The position numbers were made by a program, and so were the translations under genes. DNA of 40,381 bases from Microcaldota archaeon (GTDB lineage: Archaea > Micrarchaeota > Micrarchaeia > CABMEP01): the NCBI GenBank assembly GCA_026413625.1, contig JAOAKO010000006.1:1-40381 (forward strand), read 5' to 3'. Numbering within the stretch: position 1 is the first letter of the stretch; the number at the start of each line of letters is the position of its first letter. Shown here in pieces: positions 7,682 through 16,437 of this stretch. The notes beneath the pieces are model-generated. The model did not search any database and was not told the DNA's origin. It saw nothing but the letters and a program-made list of their open reading frames with translations.

Positions 7682-8287
7682 ATGTATAAAGTGCTAACAG
7701 TTTCTGATACAATAAGAGTTCCCCCTTCCTACTTTGCAATGGAACTAAATTCGTCAATACTGCGAATACTCCAAGACAGATATGAAAGAAAAGTGGATCT
7801 TGAAAATGGGGTTGTCTTAAAAATATGGAACATACACGATATCAAGGGGGGGAGAGTTGTGCTTGGAGATGGAGCTGCTTATTACGATGTCAAATACAAT
7901 GTGCTTACATATATACCTGAAACGCACGAAGTACTTAATGGCGAAGTCACGGAAGTAATGGACTTTGGAGTGTTCATAAACATAGGGCCGTTTGACGGCC
8001 TTGTGCACCTGTCTCAGATCGCGAATGACTTCATCACATTCGACAAGAAGTCTGGAAACCTTCTTTTGAAAGGAAGCAAGCATACTGTCAAAAAAGGAGA
8101 CGTAGTAAGGGCAAAAATTGTATCTGTAAGCATGAAGCCGACTATCCCAGAAACAAAGATTGCAATGACGATGAAAGGTGACGGTCTTGGCAACATATCT
8201 TGGCTGTACGAAGAGGAAAAGCCTAAGAAAACGAAAAAAGAAAAAGAGGAAAAAACCGCGAAGGAAGCGAAAGCTAAGAAAAAATGA
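7682..8287 (+). CDS. rpoE1: DNA-directed RNA polymerase subunit E' (Rpo7)
   Basis: The 201-aa protein is the archaeal Rpb7 homologue. The N-terminal tip domain reads MYKVLTVSDTIRVPPSYF, and the S1 domain at about 80-165 contains LNGEVTEVMDFGVFINIGPFDGLVHLSQ and KIAMTMKGDGLG. It forms the stalk of RNA polymerase with Rpo4 and helps DNA melting and RNA binding. The C-terminal 25 residues are an unusual Lys/Glu-rich tail (EEKPKKTKKEKEEK and on). GAGG lies about 11 nt before the ATG. It is followed at short distance by spt4, the classical archaeal rpoE1-rpoE2 order. Confidence 0.95.
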   Translation: MYKVLTVSDTIRVPPSYFAMELNSSILRILQDRYERKVDLENGVVLKIWNIHDIKGGRVVLGDGAAYYDVKYNVLTYIPETHEVLNGEVTEVMDFGVFINIGPFDGLVHLSQIANDFITFDKKSGNLLLKGSKHTVKKGDVVRAKIVSVSMKPTIPETKIAMTMKGDGLGNISWLYEEEKPKKTKKEKEEKTAKEAKAKKK

Positions 8288-8307
8288 TAGAGAACAAGGG
8301 TGTTTGA

Positions 8308-8496
8308 ATGGAAAAGGCATGTAAAGATTGCAAATACATCTCAAAAGGAACTAACAAATGTCCGCTCTGCGGTGGCGAGCGTCTTACAGATAGATGGAGC
8401 GGGGAAGTAATTATAATTAATCCTGAGGCATCTGAAATAGCAAAGAAGCTTGGGATCAAATCTCCGGGAAGGTATGCGGCTAAAATAAAAGAGTAG
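8308..8496 (+). CDS. spt4: Transcription elongation factor Spt4 (RpoE'')
   Basis: The 62-aa protein has the four-cysteine zinc ribbon C5-KD-C8 and C18-PL-C21, the DRWSGEVIIINPEASEIAKKLGI core and the GRYAAKIKE end that mark archaeal Spt4. It binds the Spt5 NGN domain and clamps RNA polymerase for processive elongation. It starts 20 nt after rpo7 and is most likely cotranscribed with it. Confidence 0.95.
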   Translation: MEKACKDCKYISKGTNKCPLCGGERLTDRWSGEVIIINPEASEIAKKLGIKSPGRYAAKIKE

Positions 8497-8512
8497 TATT
8501 GGCTCTGGTTCT

Positions 8513-9295
8513 ATGGACATTATAATCGATCCTAATAAAGACATATACGGCAATGCAAACACTTATTTTGAAAATTCAAAAAAATTAAGAAAAAAACTAG
8601 AAGACACCAAGGCAGCGATAGAAAAGACTAAGAGGGAAATAAAGCAAGAGGAAGAGACAATTAAAAAAGAAAAGGTAGAGATAGACAAAGGCGCAAAGAG
8701 CGAAAAAAAGGAATGGTATTGCCAATACCACTGGTTCTTTACTACGGATGGATTTTTGGCGATCGGAGGAAAGAGCGCAGGGCAGAACGAAGAAATTGTA
8801 AAGCGACACTTGGAGCATAAGGATCTTTTTTTCCATGCAGATATTGTCGGCGCCCCTGCAGTTGTGCTAAAAAATGGATTAGGTGCTCCCGATAGCTCAA
8901 TCGAGCAGGCTGCGCAATTCGCTGCGTGTTATTCTTCCGCATGGAAAACAGGCTACAGTTCGGTTGACGTTTATTATGTTACTAAAGAGCAAGTAAGCAA
9001 ATCTCCTCCGTCTGGAGAGTATTTGCAAAAAGGAAGTTTCTTCATATCTGGAAGAAAAAATTACATAAGGGGAGTTGCGTTAAAATTGTTGATAGGTGTA
9101 AACGAGGAAAGAAAGCTGTTGTGCTTGCCTGAGAAGGCGGGCATAGAAAAATTCAAGAACTGTTTTGTTATAGAGCCCGGAAGGTATTCAAAGGAGTTAG
9201 TCGCGGAAAAAATTTCCAAGCAGCTTGGAGTTAAAAAAGACGAAATTCTACCTCTTATTCCTACGGGCAACTCGTCATTCTCAAGATTAAAATAA
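8513..9295 (+). CDS. Stand-alone NFACT-R (DUF814) protein with coiled coil
   Basis: The 260-aa protein corresponds to the C-terminal part of RqcH/NEMF/Tae2 proteins. Residues 1-20 (DPNKDIYGNANTYFENSKK) and a charged helix to about residue 65 match the coiled-coil segment. NFACT-R spans about 68-185 (WFFTTDGFLAIGGKSAGQNE, FFHADIVGAPAVVLKNG, QVSKSPPSGEYLQKGSFF). The NFACT-N and HhH domains that normally precede it are absent, and no split partner lies beside it. Full-length relatives bind peptidyl-tRNA-obstructed large subunits and recruit tRNA for tailing. The family match is secure; whether this form still acts in ribosome rescue is inference. It lies 16 nt after spt4. Confidence 0.88.
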   Translation: MDIIIDPNKDIYGNANTYFENSKKLRKKLEDTKAAIEKTKREIKQEEETIKKEKVEIDKGAKSEKKEWYCQYHWFFTTDGFLAIGGKSAGQNEEIVKRHLEHKDLFFHADIVGAPAVVLKNGLGAPDSSIEQAAQFAACYSSAWKTGYSSVDVYYVTKEQVSKSPPSGEYLQKGSFFISGRKNYIRGVALKLLIGVNEERKLLCLPEKAGIEKFKNCFVIEPGRYSKELVAEKISKQLGVKKDEILPLIPTGNSSFSRLK

Positions 9296-9356
9296 TTAAT
9301 ATTATTTTTAAATTTTGAGATAAATAATAATTATAAAGGCACATAATTGTGAGAAA

Positions 9357-11360
9357 ATGGCAAAGCAAGGTAAAAAAATCAAAATGAAAAGTGTAAAAAA
9401 AGAATCGGAAGAGATAGACATCCCTCAATTCAAAACAACGGCGGAAATAAAAATTCCTGAAAAGATAATAGATCAGATCATAGGGCAGGACAGGGCTGTT
9501 GAAATAGTAAAAAAAGCTGCAGCGCAAAGAAGAAACGTTCTTTTGCTCGGTTCGCCGGGAACTGGAAAAAGCATGCTAGCGCAAGGAATGGCGGAACTTA
9601 TGCCGGCCGAAAATTTAAAGGATGTTCTTGTCTATCCGAACGAATTTGATGAGAACAATCCTAAGGTAAGGACTGTTCTCACATATCCAAACGGCCTTCC
9701 CCCGGAAAACGCAAGCGAAGAAGAAAAAATGGGCCAAGGAAGAAAAATAGTCCTAGCGAACAAAATGCAAAAATTAATTCCAAAGAGAAAAGGCAGCCTT
9801 TCATGGATAATAACGCTAATGATTATACTTCTAGTCGGATTGTTGCTCTTTCAATTCGCAGATCTGTCCGCGCTTTCAGAGATTGAAAAATACTCCTCAA
9901 TAATAGCCGCACTGATTTTAGGAGGATTGTTTTTCCTTGCAATGTGGACATTTGCATCCAAATTAAGCAGAGGAATAGCAAGGGAAGAAATGAATGAGCC
10001 TAAGCTGATAGTTGATAACACGGGAAGAAGAACTGCGCCGTTCATCGAAGCGACGGGAGCAAAGGCCGGCGCGCTATTCGGAGACGTGCGCCACGATCCA
10101 TTGCAGACAGGTGGGCTTGGCACTCCGGCCCACTTGAGGGTGGAGAGCGGAGCGATCCATAGGGCCGATATGGGGGTACTTTACATAGACGAAGTAGGCA
10201 CCCTAAACCCGAAATCGCAGCAGGATTTGCTAACTGCAATGCAAGAAAAGAAATTCCCGATAACTGGACAAAGCGAGATGTCAAGCGGCGCATTGACAAG
10301 AACCGAACCTGTGCCGTGTGACTTTGTGCTTGTAGCCGCAGGAAATTTAAATGATCTTGCAAACATGCATCCAGCCTTAAGGTCCAGAATCAGGGGTTAC
10401 GGGTATGAAATATACCTCAACGACACAATGCCGGATACAAAAGAAAATAGAGAAAAACTCGTAAGATTTGTAGCGCAGGAAGTTAAAAAAGACGGAAAAA
10501 TACCTCACTTTACAAGAGATGCGGTAATTGAAATAATAAAGGAGGCAAAGCGAAAGGCTGGAAGAAAACGAAGGCTTACACTTAGGCTTAGAGAACTAGG
10601 CGGGCTTATAAGGGCCGCAGGAGACATCGCAAAAAGCGAAAATTCGCCTGTCACTGATGTCCAGCACGTATTGAAGGCTAAAGGAGTCGCAAAAACTATA
10701 GAGCAGCAGCTTGCGCATATGATGATAGAGCAGAAGAAAGAGTACAGCGTTCTTGAAACGCACGGGGCAAAAATCGGAAGGGTAAACGGACTTGCAGTGA
10801 TTGGGGACGGCAGTAGCGGTCTTGTCATGCCAATAGTAGCCGAAGTTACGCCCGCATCTTCAAAATTCGAAGGAAAGGTCATAGCGACGGGCAAGCTTGG
10901 AGAAATCGCTAAAGAAGCAGTTGACAATGTAAGCGCAATAATAAAGAAACACATGAAAAGGGATGTCACTGCATACGACATCCACATCCAATTCCTACAG
11001 ACATACGAAGGAGTGGAAGGAGACAGCGCCTCGATCTCAGTTGCTCTTGCAGTTCTAAGCGCGATGGAAGGCGTTGCGATTAGACAGGACGTTGCAATGA
11101 CCGGATCTCTTAGCGTAAGGGGAGAGGTATTGCCTGTTGGAGGAGTGACTGCAAAGGTGGAGGCTGCCATAGATGCCGGGTTAAAGGCAGTGATTGTTCC
11201 GAAGGAAAACCTTGATGACATCGTGCTAAGCGAAGAAAAAAGAAAGAAAATAGAAATCATATCTGTTAATAACTTGATAGAAGTAATCCAGCACTCAATA
11301 AAAGAAAGCAAAAGAAAAGAAAGGCTTATCAGCGAACTAAGAAAAGAATTGAAAGCGTGA
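9357..11360 (+). CDS. lonB: ATP-dependent membrane protease LonB
   Basis: The 667-aa protein is the archaeal membrane-type Lon. It has an AAA+ module with Walker A GSPGTGKS (65-72), an insertion with two TMs (about 147-167 and 180-200), Walker B LYIDEV (Asp278, Glu279), sensor-1 Asn330, and the LonB protease domain from about 470. The catalytic dyad is Ser557 ([10 protein letters not shown]) and Lys600 ([10 protein letters not shown]). It degrades misfolded and regulatory, often membrane-associated, proteins on the cytoplasmic face. The length is normal for the family. It ends 3 nt before the convergent KaiC-like gene, leaving no room for a separate terminator. TATAAAG at about 9332-9338 is a candidate box A. 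Confidence 0.96.
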   Translation: MAKQGKKIKMKSVKKESEEIDIPQFKTTAEIKIPEKIIDQIIGQDRAVEIVKKAAAQRRNVLLLGSPGTGKSMLAQGMAELMPAENLKDVLVYPNEFDENNPKVRTVLTYPNGLPPENASEEEKMGQGRKIVLANKMQKLIPKRKGSLSWIITLMIILLVGLLLFQFADLSALSEIEKYSSIIAALILGGLFFLAMWTFASKLSRGIAREEMNEPKLIVDNTGRRTAPFIEATGAKAGALFGDVRHDPLQTGGLGTPAHLRVESGAIHRADMGVLYIDEVGTLNPKSQQDLLTAMQEKKFPITGQSEMSSGALTRTEPVPCDFVLVAAGNLNDLANMHPALRSRIRGYGYEIYLNDTMPDTKENREKLVRFVAQEVKKDGKIPHFTRDAVIEIIKEAKRKAGRKRRLTLRLRELGGLIRAAGDIAKSENSPVTDVQHVLKAKGVAKTIEQQLAHMMIEQKKEYSVLETHGAKIGRVNGLAVIGDGSSGLVMPIVAEVTPASSKFEGKVIATGKLGEIAKEAVDNVSAIIKKHMKRDVTAYDIHIQFLQTYEGVEGDSASISVALAVLSAMEGVAIRQDVAMTGSLSVRGEVLPVGGVTAKVEAAIDAGLKAVIVPKENLDDIVLSEEKRKKIEIISVNNLIEVIQHSIKESKRKERLISELRKELKA

Positions 11361-11363
11361 AGA

Positions 11364-12101
11364 CTATTTTATGAAAGGCATGTCTGGATAAACTATCATT
11401 CCGGTGGGGACTATTCTCATTGGGGCTATCTTTCTGCTGTGGTTTGTGCCCCTCATCTTAATTACTTCTAATCCCAAATCCCTTATGTCTCCTTTCCTTA
11501 TCGAATAGATTGAAATTACGGAATCAGCCAGATGCTCTATTGTGATTCCCTCTTCTGCTTCCACAATTTTCGAAGTTAATTTGAGCTCCGAAGTCATTAA
11601 AACAGTGCACTCCATCTTTCTAAACTTGTCTATAAGCGAAAGCATCTCTATATTTCTCCTTCCAGGATTTTCAAAGAAAAGAGCGTATGTAGTTAGGGAA
11701 TCGAATGCAGCACGCGATATTTTATTCTTTTTTATAGTGGCCTCTATCTGAGGCAGATCCTCAATAAATTTATTGACCTCTTTTGGCGAATAGCTATAAA
11801 TGAGCAACTTTCCGCTTGCTTCCAGCGCTGCAAGATCAAACCCGAACCTCCCCATTCGTCTCCTCAGCTCTTCCTTTGTCTCTTCAAGAGAGATTAGAAT
11901 TGAATTGTCATTGTATTTTTGCGCTCCGAAAAAAGCGAATTGCATCGCAAATAAAGTCTTTCCGGATCCGGTTTCTCCGCAGATGAAATTCAGGCTGTTT
12001 TTTTCAAATCCGCCTTCAATCATGTCATCAAGTCCAAAAACTCCCGAGGGAACCCTGGAAATCCCTGTAAATGAGGATTTTTTCTTCAATGTATTTTCCA
12101 T
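11364..12101 (-). CDS. KaiC-like RecA-superfamily ATPase
   Basis: The 245-aa single-domain ATPase has SRVPSGVFGLDDMIEGGF (15-32), Walker A GETGSGKT (42-49) and Walker B RAAFDSLT with Asp134, the pattern of archaeal KaiC-type proteins. These hydrolyse ATP and often serve signalling, motility or gene-regulation modules; a circadian role is not implied. Only one KaiC domain is present, unlike the two in cyanobacterial KaiC. The ATG has AGGTGA 5 nt upstream. It is 38 nt downstream of a roadblock-domain gene on the same strand, and such pairs recur in archaea, so the two products probably interact. Confidence 0.88.
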   Translation of the reverse strand: MENTLKKKSSFTGISRVPSGVFGLDDMIEGGFEKNSLNFICGETGSGKTLFAMQFAFFGAQKYNDNSILISLEETKEELRRRMGRFGFDLAALEASGKLLIYSYSPKEVNKFIEDLPQIEATIKKNKISRAAFDSLTTYALFFENPGRRNIEMLSLIDKFRKMECTVLMTSELKLTSKIVEAEEGITIEHLADSVISIYSIRKGDIRDLGLEVIKMRGTNHSRKIAPMRIVPTGMIVYPDMPFIK

Positions 12102-12139
12102 CTATTCACCTATCATTCTGTACATGATTGCAAAAACAG

Positions 12140-12508
12140 CTATATGCCACCGAGGATCTTTTCTATTCTTTTGGCTGCAGACTCTAGTGAAATTATCACA
12201 AATCCGAGATTTCCTTCCTTTCTTACCAATGAAAGAAGAACTGCGTTCTTACCTGCATTCACTGCCACTATCCTTCCATTTTCACTTTCGATACTTATCT
12301 CCTGGAAAATTCCGCGCTTAAGCTCGATGGAAGTAGCTTCCGAAACAGAAATCAAAGATGAGATCACAGAGAGATTCTTTGATGAAACATTGCTGACATC
12401 GGAGGCGATCACAACCCCATCTCTTCTTAAGACTATCGACGCCTCGACGTCTCCTGAAGACTTTATCTCGCTTAAGATTTGATTAATTTGCTCACTTATG
12501 TCCGCCAT
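12140..12508 (-). CDS. Roadblock/LC7 domain protein
   Basis: The 122-aa protein has the roadblock/LC7 fold pattern: an N-terminal amphipathic helix (ISEQINQILSEIKSSG), the EASIVLRRDGVVIASDV strand pair, a central helix and RIVAVNAGKNAVLLSLVRK strands. Prokaryotic members bind small GTPases or ATPases and act as regulators of switch proteins. I chose the ATG at 12508, with GTGA 5 nt upstream, over an in-frame TTG at 12538. It precedes the KaiC-like gene in one operon and is divergent from rpoH. No small GTPase lies beside the pair, so the KaiC-like protein is the most likely partner. Confidence 0.82.
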   Translation of the reverse strand: MADISEQINQILSEIKSSGDVEASIVLRRDGVVIASDVSNVSSKNLSVISSLISVSEATSIELKRGIFQEISIESENGRIVAVNAGKNAVLLSLVRKEGNLGFVIISLESAAKRIEKILGGI

Positions 12509-12618
12509 AGATTCACTTTGTTGGATTATACTATTCAATGCACAGTGAATTTTAAAAAATTAACCTATTAAGCAATAGAATCGATAAAGTAGACTGATTG
12601 CAAAAGGACAAACAAATA

Positions 12619-12627
12619 TTTATAAAT
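12619..12627 (+). promoter_or_regulatory. Box A promoter of the RNA polymerase operon
   Basis: TTTATAAAT sits about 110 nt before the rpoH start, predicting transcription from about 12647 and a leader of about 80 nt. The leader holds a tandem AGATCTAGATCT palindrome (12654-12665) and a strong hairpin (12684-12710). Confidence 0.55.
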
Positions 12628-12683
12628 CTTAATAACTAATATATTATGCTTTTAGATCTAGATCTCTGAAAGAAATGCTAGTT

Positions 12684-12710
12684 GTTAGACTACCCTTAGA
12701 GGTATCTAAC
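12684..12710 (+). promoter_or_regulatory. Leader hairpin upstream of rpoH
   Basis: GTTAGA (12684-12689) pairs with TCTAAC (12705-12710) and TACC (12691-12694) with GGTA (12701-12704), giving 10 bp with a single bulged C and a 6-nt loop. It ends 12 nt before the GGTGAT Shine-Dalgarno of rpoH, a position suited to translational or processing control. The pairing is seen directly; a regulatory role is inferred. Confidence 0.5.
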
Positions 12711-12730
12711 CTGCATTCTATGGTGATAAG

Positions 12731-12991
12731 TTGGCCAAAGTAAGAAAACGCAAAATTTCGAATTTTGAAAATGCGCCTATAGTCCACTATCTAATTCCTA
12801 AGCATGAAATCCTAAGCGAAGAGGAAGAAAAAAAGATTCTAGAAAAATATAACGTGACAAAGGAGCAGTTGCCTAGAATAAAAATAGATGATCCAGCGAT
12901 AAGGCACATGAATCCGAAAAAAGGGGACATAATTAAAATATATAGAGAAGATAAGCACGCAAAAAGCATATATTACAGAGTAGTTGTTTAA
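12731..12991 (+). CDS. rpoH: DNA-directed RNA polymerase subunit H (Rpo5)
   Basis: The 86-aa protein matches archaeal Rpo5: HYLIPKHEILSEEEEKKIL (19-37), LPRIKIDDPAIRHMNPKKGDIIKIYRE and the terminal YYRVVV. It corresponds to the C-terminal assembly domain of eukaryotic Rpb5 and contributes to the lower jaw. The start is TTG, supported by GGTGAT 4 nt upstream and by the family N-terminus; no ATG in frame gives a complete protein. It opens the classical archaeal order rpoH-rpoB2-rpoB1-rpoA1-rpoA2. Confidence 0.94.
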   Translation: MAKVRKRKISNFENAPIVHYLIPKHEILSEEEEKKILEKYNVTKEQLPRIKIDDPAIRHMNPKKGDIIKIYREDKHAKSIYYRVVV

Positions 12992-13019
12992 AGCTAATTC
13001 TGATCTGATCTAAAAGATT

Positions 13020-13046
13020 TTGCAAATAGCGGAAAGCTATTCGCAA
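13020..13046 (+). promoter_or_regulatory. Hairpin between rpoH and rpoB2
   Basis: TTGC and AATAGC (13020-13030, one internal A/C mismatch) pair with GCTATT and GCAA (13036-13046) around a GGAAA loop. It lies 28 nt before the rpoB2 start. It lacks a following T tract, so it is more likely a processing or stability element than a terminator. Confidence 0.4.
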
Positions 13047-13074
13047 TGCTTCGAAAGATTATGGGGATGATCGC

Positions 13075-14541
13075 GTGACAAAAGATCTGTTAGAAAAATA
13101 TTTAAGCGAAAATAAATTGGTCAAGCAGCAGCTTGACTCTTATAATAGATTCATTGAGGAAGGTATCCAAAAAATTGTAAGTTCTGTAGGTGTAATAAAG
13201 CCAAATGTTCCGAATTATGAATTAAAATTAGGACGGGCTTGGGTAGAGAAACCGATGGTAATCGAATCCGATTCAGCAACGAGGCCTATCCTTCCAATGG
13301 AAGCGAGGCAAAGAGACCTGACATACGCGGGAAGAGTCTATATGGAAATAACCCCGATTATTAACGACATAGAGCGAAAAACTACAATCGCCTACATTGG
13401 AGACATACCTGCAATGATAAGGTCAAAAATTTGCTATACCGAAGGCATGTCGCGCGGAGAATTGATAAAAGCCGGAGAAGATCCGATGGATCCCGGAGGA
13501 TACATGATTATAAATGGAACTGAAAGAGTCCTTATCGGAATAGAAGACCTGATCGCCAACAGAATCATGGTTACAAAAGAAAAACAAGGCACAATAATAA
13601 CTGCAAAAATATTCTCCCAAAGTGGAGGGGCGAGAATAAAATGTGCGGTTAATCGTTCTGAAGATGGGACATGGACTATAGATTTCCCTGCAGCACCGCC
13701 GAAACTTCCTTTCATGGTGGTTCTCAGGGCATTGGGCATAAAGAAGGACGAGGACATTCTTGAGCTATTTGATGAAGATCAGCAAATAGTCAATGACGTT
13801 CTACTTAACATAGAAATCGGGGAAGTTAAAACTGTAGACGATGCGATAGACGAAATCGGAAAGAAGGCAGTGCCCGGACAGCCGAAGGAGTACAGAGATA
13901 AAAGAGTAGAAATTCTTCTTAATAACTATCTCTTGCCTCACTTTGGAACAACCCCGTCGGCTAAGCACATCAAAGCCAAGTTCCTTGCATTAATGGCGCA
14001 AAGAACAACGCTTGTTGCAAATAAAAAATACCCTGCAGATGACAAGGACCACTATGGGAATAAAAGGATTAAACTCAGCGGGGTACTAATGGAAGAACTG
14101 TTCAAATATTCGTTCCAATTCTTAATAAGAGACATAGCGTATCAGGCTGAAAGAGCAGTAGCAAGAGGAAGAAGGCTTCAAGACGTACAAACTTTTGTAA
14201 GGCCTGATTCGTTAAGCGACAGAATAAGATATGCAATGGCAACTGGAAATTGGATAGCGGGGCAAACGGGAGTGTGCCAACTGCTGGATAGAACATCTTA
14301 TCTTGCAACCATCTCCCATTTAAGAAGAATAAACTCACCGCTAAGCAGGGTGCATCCTCATTTCGAAGCGAGAGACCTGCATGGAACGCAATTTGGAAGA
14401 CTGTGTCCAAATGAAACCCCTGAAGGAGCGTCTGCTTCTCTTGTTAAAAACATGGCGCTTACTAATGAAATTTCCATAGGACTGGATGAAAAGGAAATAG
14501 AAACCATGCTTAAAAAAGGTGGAGTGACTGCTCTTAAGTGA
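13075..14541 (+). CDS. rpoB2: DNA-directed RNA polymerase subunit B'' (Rpo2 N-terminal half)
   Basis: The 488-aa protein is the N-terminal half of the second-largest polymerase subunit. It carries the protrusion and lobe motifs EARQRDLTYAGRVYMEI, GYMIINGTERVLIGIEDL and, near the end, SRVHPHFEARDLHGTQFGRLCPNETPEG, the fork-loop region after which many archaea split rpoB. It starts with GTG behind GGGGATGATC. It ends 27 nt before rpoB1, so the split is a true gene fission with separate translation signals, as in methanogens and several DPANN lineages. Confidence 0.97.
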   Translation: MTKDLLEKYLSENKLVKQQLDSYNRFIEEGIQKIVSSVGVIKPNVPNYELKLGRAWVEKPMVIESDSATRPILPMEARQRDLTYAGRVYMEITPIINDIERKTTIAYIGDIPAMIRSKICYTEGMSRGELIKAGEDPMDPGGYMIINGTERVLIGIEDLIANRIMVTKEKQGTIITAKIFSQSGGARIKCAVNRSEDGTWTIDFPAAPPKLPFMVVLRALGIKKDEDILELFDEDQQIVNDVLLNIEIGEVKTVDDAIDEIGKKAVPGQPKEYRDKRVEILLNNYLLPHFGTTPSAKHIKAKFLALMAQRTTLVANKKYPADDKDHYGNKRIKLSGVLMEELFKYSFQFLIRDIAYQAERAVARGRRLQDVQTFVRPDSLSDRIRYAMATGNWIAGQTGVCQLLDRTSYLATISHLRRINSPLSRVHPHFEARDLHGTQFGRLCPNETPEGASASLVKNMALTNEISIGLDEKEIETMLKKGGVTALK

Positions 14542-14568
14542 TGTTTATTTATATAAAAAGGTGTGAAC

Positions 14569-16401
14569 GTGGCAAAGAAAACTGATGAATTCATTGTATA
14601 TTTAAATGGTAAGATCGTTGGTACCCATCCGAATGGCGAAGAGTTGGTCAGAGACATAATCAAAAAAAGAAGAAGTGGTGAAATCCATCACGAAGTGAAT
14701 GTCGAATTTTATCCAAAGGTTAAGGAGATCTACATCAACACTGACGGCGGTAGAAGCAGAAGACCTCTCGTGATAGTCGAAAATGGAAGGTCAAAGCTAA
14801 CTCCAGAAATAAAGGCGAAGATAAGAAACAATGAAATTGAATGGAAAGACCTAATAAGGAATGGAATTGTGGAGTACCTCGATCCTGGAGAAGAGGACAC
14901 CTTATCATACATCGCGATTAGAGAGGAGGATATCACAGAAGAACACACTCATTTAGAGTTAGACTCTGTCGGAATTCTTAGTTTTGTGACATCTCAGCTT
15001 CCTATGCAGGAATACAACTCTTCTCCAAGAACAACAATGGCATGTTCAATGACTAAGCAGGCCCTAGGATTGTATGCGTCAAACTATGCGCTAAGATACG
15101 ACACAAAAGCTTATGTTATGTTTTACCCTCAAATGCCAATCATATACACAAGACCGCAAAAAATCCTTGGAACTGAAAAAAGAATCGGAGGAAATAACCT
15201 GGTAGTGGCAGTCATGAGCTACAGAGGATTCAATATGGAGGACGGGGTTGTAGTTAATAAATCTGCGGTCGACAGAGGCTTGCTAAGGGTGGAAATGTTC
15301 AAGACGTATTCGACAGAAGAAAGAAGATACCCTGGAGGGCAAAAAGACAAATTTGAAATACCGGCGCCGACTGTAAATGGCTACAGAGGAGAAACCGCTT
15401 ACAAATACCTTAATGAGGACGGCCTAATTTCACCTGGAGTGGAGGTTGGAGGAAAAGACGTTTTAATCGGGAAGACATCCCCTCCGAGATTCTTAGAAGA
15501 GGTAAGCGCATTTGGAATTGCAGAAGAGAAAAAGAAGGAGGCTTCGATTACCTTAAAGGCAGAGGAAAAAGGTATCGTTGATTCTGTTTTGCTGACTCAA
15601 AGCCCTTCAGGAAATAAAATGGTAAAGGTCAGAATAAGAGAAACTAAAATACCGGAAAATGGAGATAAAGTGGCTTCAAGACACGGTCAGAAAGGAGTCA
15701 TTGGGCTCTTAGTTCCGCAAGAAAGCATGCCTTTTACAAAGGATGGGATAGTTCCTGACCTTATAATCAATCCACATGCAATCCCATCCCGTATGACTGT
15801 CGGTCATTTGCTGGAGACGCTCTTAGGTAAAGTCGCATGCATGGATGGAAAAAGAATAGATGGAACTACGTTTACACCTGCAAATGCAGAAGATGCGAAG
15901 GAAGTGCTGAAGAGATACGGATTTGAGCCAAACGGTTATGAAGTTCTTTACGACGGCGTAACGGGAGAAAGAATAGAAGCCGAAATATTTATTGGGATTG
16001 TCTATTACCAGAGGCTGCAGCATCTGGTGTCTAACAAGATGCACGCAAGAAGCAGAGGCCCGGTTCAACTTTTGACGCATCAGCCAACCGAAGGAAGATC
16101 AAGAGAGGGAGGGCTCAGATTCGGAGAGATGGAAAGGGACTGCATCATCGGATATGGTGCAACCATGTTGCTGAAGGAAAGGCTTATGGATGAATCTGAT
16201 AGAACAGTCCAGATAATCTGTAACGACTGCGGGTCGTTTGCATACTATGATTATCTTAAGAACAAGCCTATCTGCCCGATCTGTGATTCGACTAACTTCT
16301 CACAAGTTGAAATGTCATATGCATTCAAATTGCTTGTTGACGAAATAAAGTCGCTTGGAATATTTCCGAGGATGATTACAAGCAACAAAACAGAGGAATG
16401 A
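14569..16401 (+). CDS. rpoB1: DNA-directed RNA polymerase subunit B' (Rpo2 C-terminal half)
   Basis: The 610-aa protein is the catalytic C-terminal half of Rpo2. Visible are FNMEDGVVVNKSAVDRG (hybrid-binding), GDKVASRHGQKGVIG (365-379, conserved Arg371, His372 and Lys375), RSRGPVQLLTHQPTEGRSREGG (clamp connection) and a zinc ribbon C551-ND-C554 with C569-PI-C572. I start at the GTG at 14569. The AGGTG at 14559-14563 is 5 nt upstream and would overlap the alternative GTG at 14563. Confidence 0.96.
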   Translation: MAKKTDEFIVYLNGKIVGTHPNGEELVRDIIKKRRSGEIHHEVNVEFYPKVKEIYINTDGGRSRRPLVIVENGRSKLTPEIKAKIRNNEIEWKDLIRNGIVEYLDPGEEDTLSYIAIREEDITEEHTHLELDSVGILSFVTSQLPMQEYNSSPRTTMACSMTKQALGLYASNYALRYDTKAYVMFYPQMPIIYTRPQKILGTEKRIGGNNLVVAVMSYRGFNMEDGVVVNKSAVDRGLLRVEMFKTYSTEERRYPGGQKDKFEIPAPTVNGYRGETAYKYLNEDGLISPGVEVGGKDVLIGKTSPPRFLEEVSAFGIAEEKKKEASITLKAEEKGIVDSVLLTQSPSGNKMVKVRIRETKIPENGDKVASRHGQKGVIGLLVPQESMPFTKDGIVPDLIINPHAIPSRMTVGHLLETLLGKVACMDGKRIDGTTFTPANAEDAKEVLKRYGFEPNGYEVLYDGVTGERIEAEIFIGIVYYQRLQHLVSNKMHARSRGPVQLLTHQPTEGRSREGGLRFGEMERDCIIGYGATMLLKERLMDESDRTVQIICNDCGSFAYYDYLKNKPICPICDSTNFSQVEMSYAFKLLVDEIKSLGIFPRMITSNKTEE

Positions 16402-16437
16402 ATGCTAAATGTTTAGTTTAATCATAATGGTGATAAT

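Noticed and set aside
10505-11311. Antisense open frame (268 codons) in lonB
   Set aside because: It is opposite the Lon protease domain with its catalytic Ser and Lys, shows Ser/Thr/Ile-rich nonsense composition, and lacks translation signals.
12675-12743. 22-codon frame overlapping the rpoH start
   Set aside because: It has no Shine-Dalgarno, runs through the leader hairpin, and its end inside rpoH is out of frame. The hairpin explains the region better, although it could be a chance uORF.
13075-16401. Split rpoB as a frameshift or assembly error
   Set aside because: Both halves have their own start and Shine-Dalgarno, and the break falls at the site where many archaea naturally split the gene.
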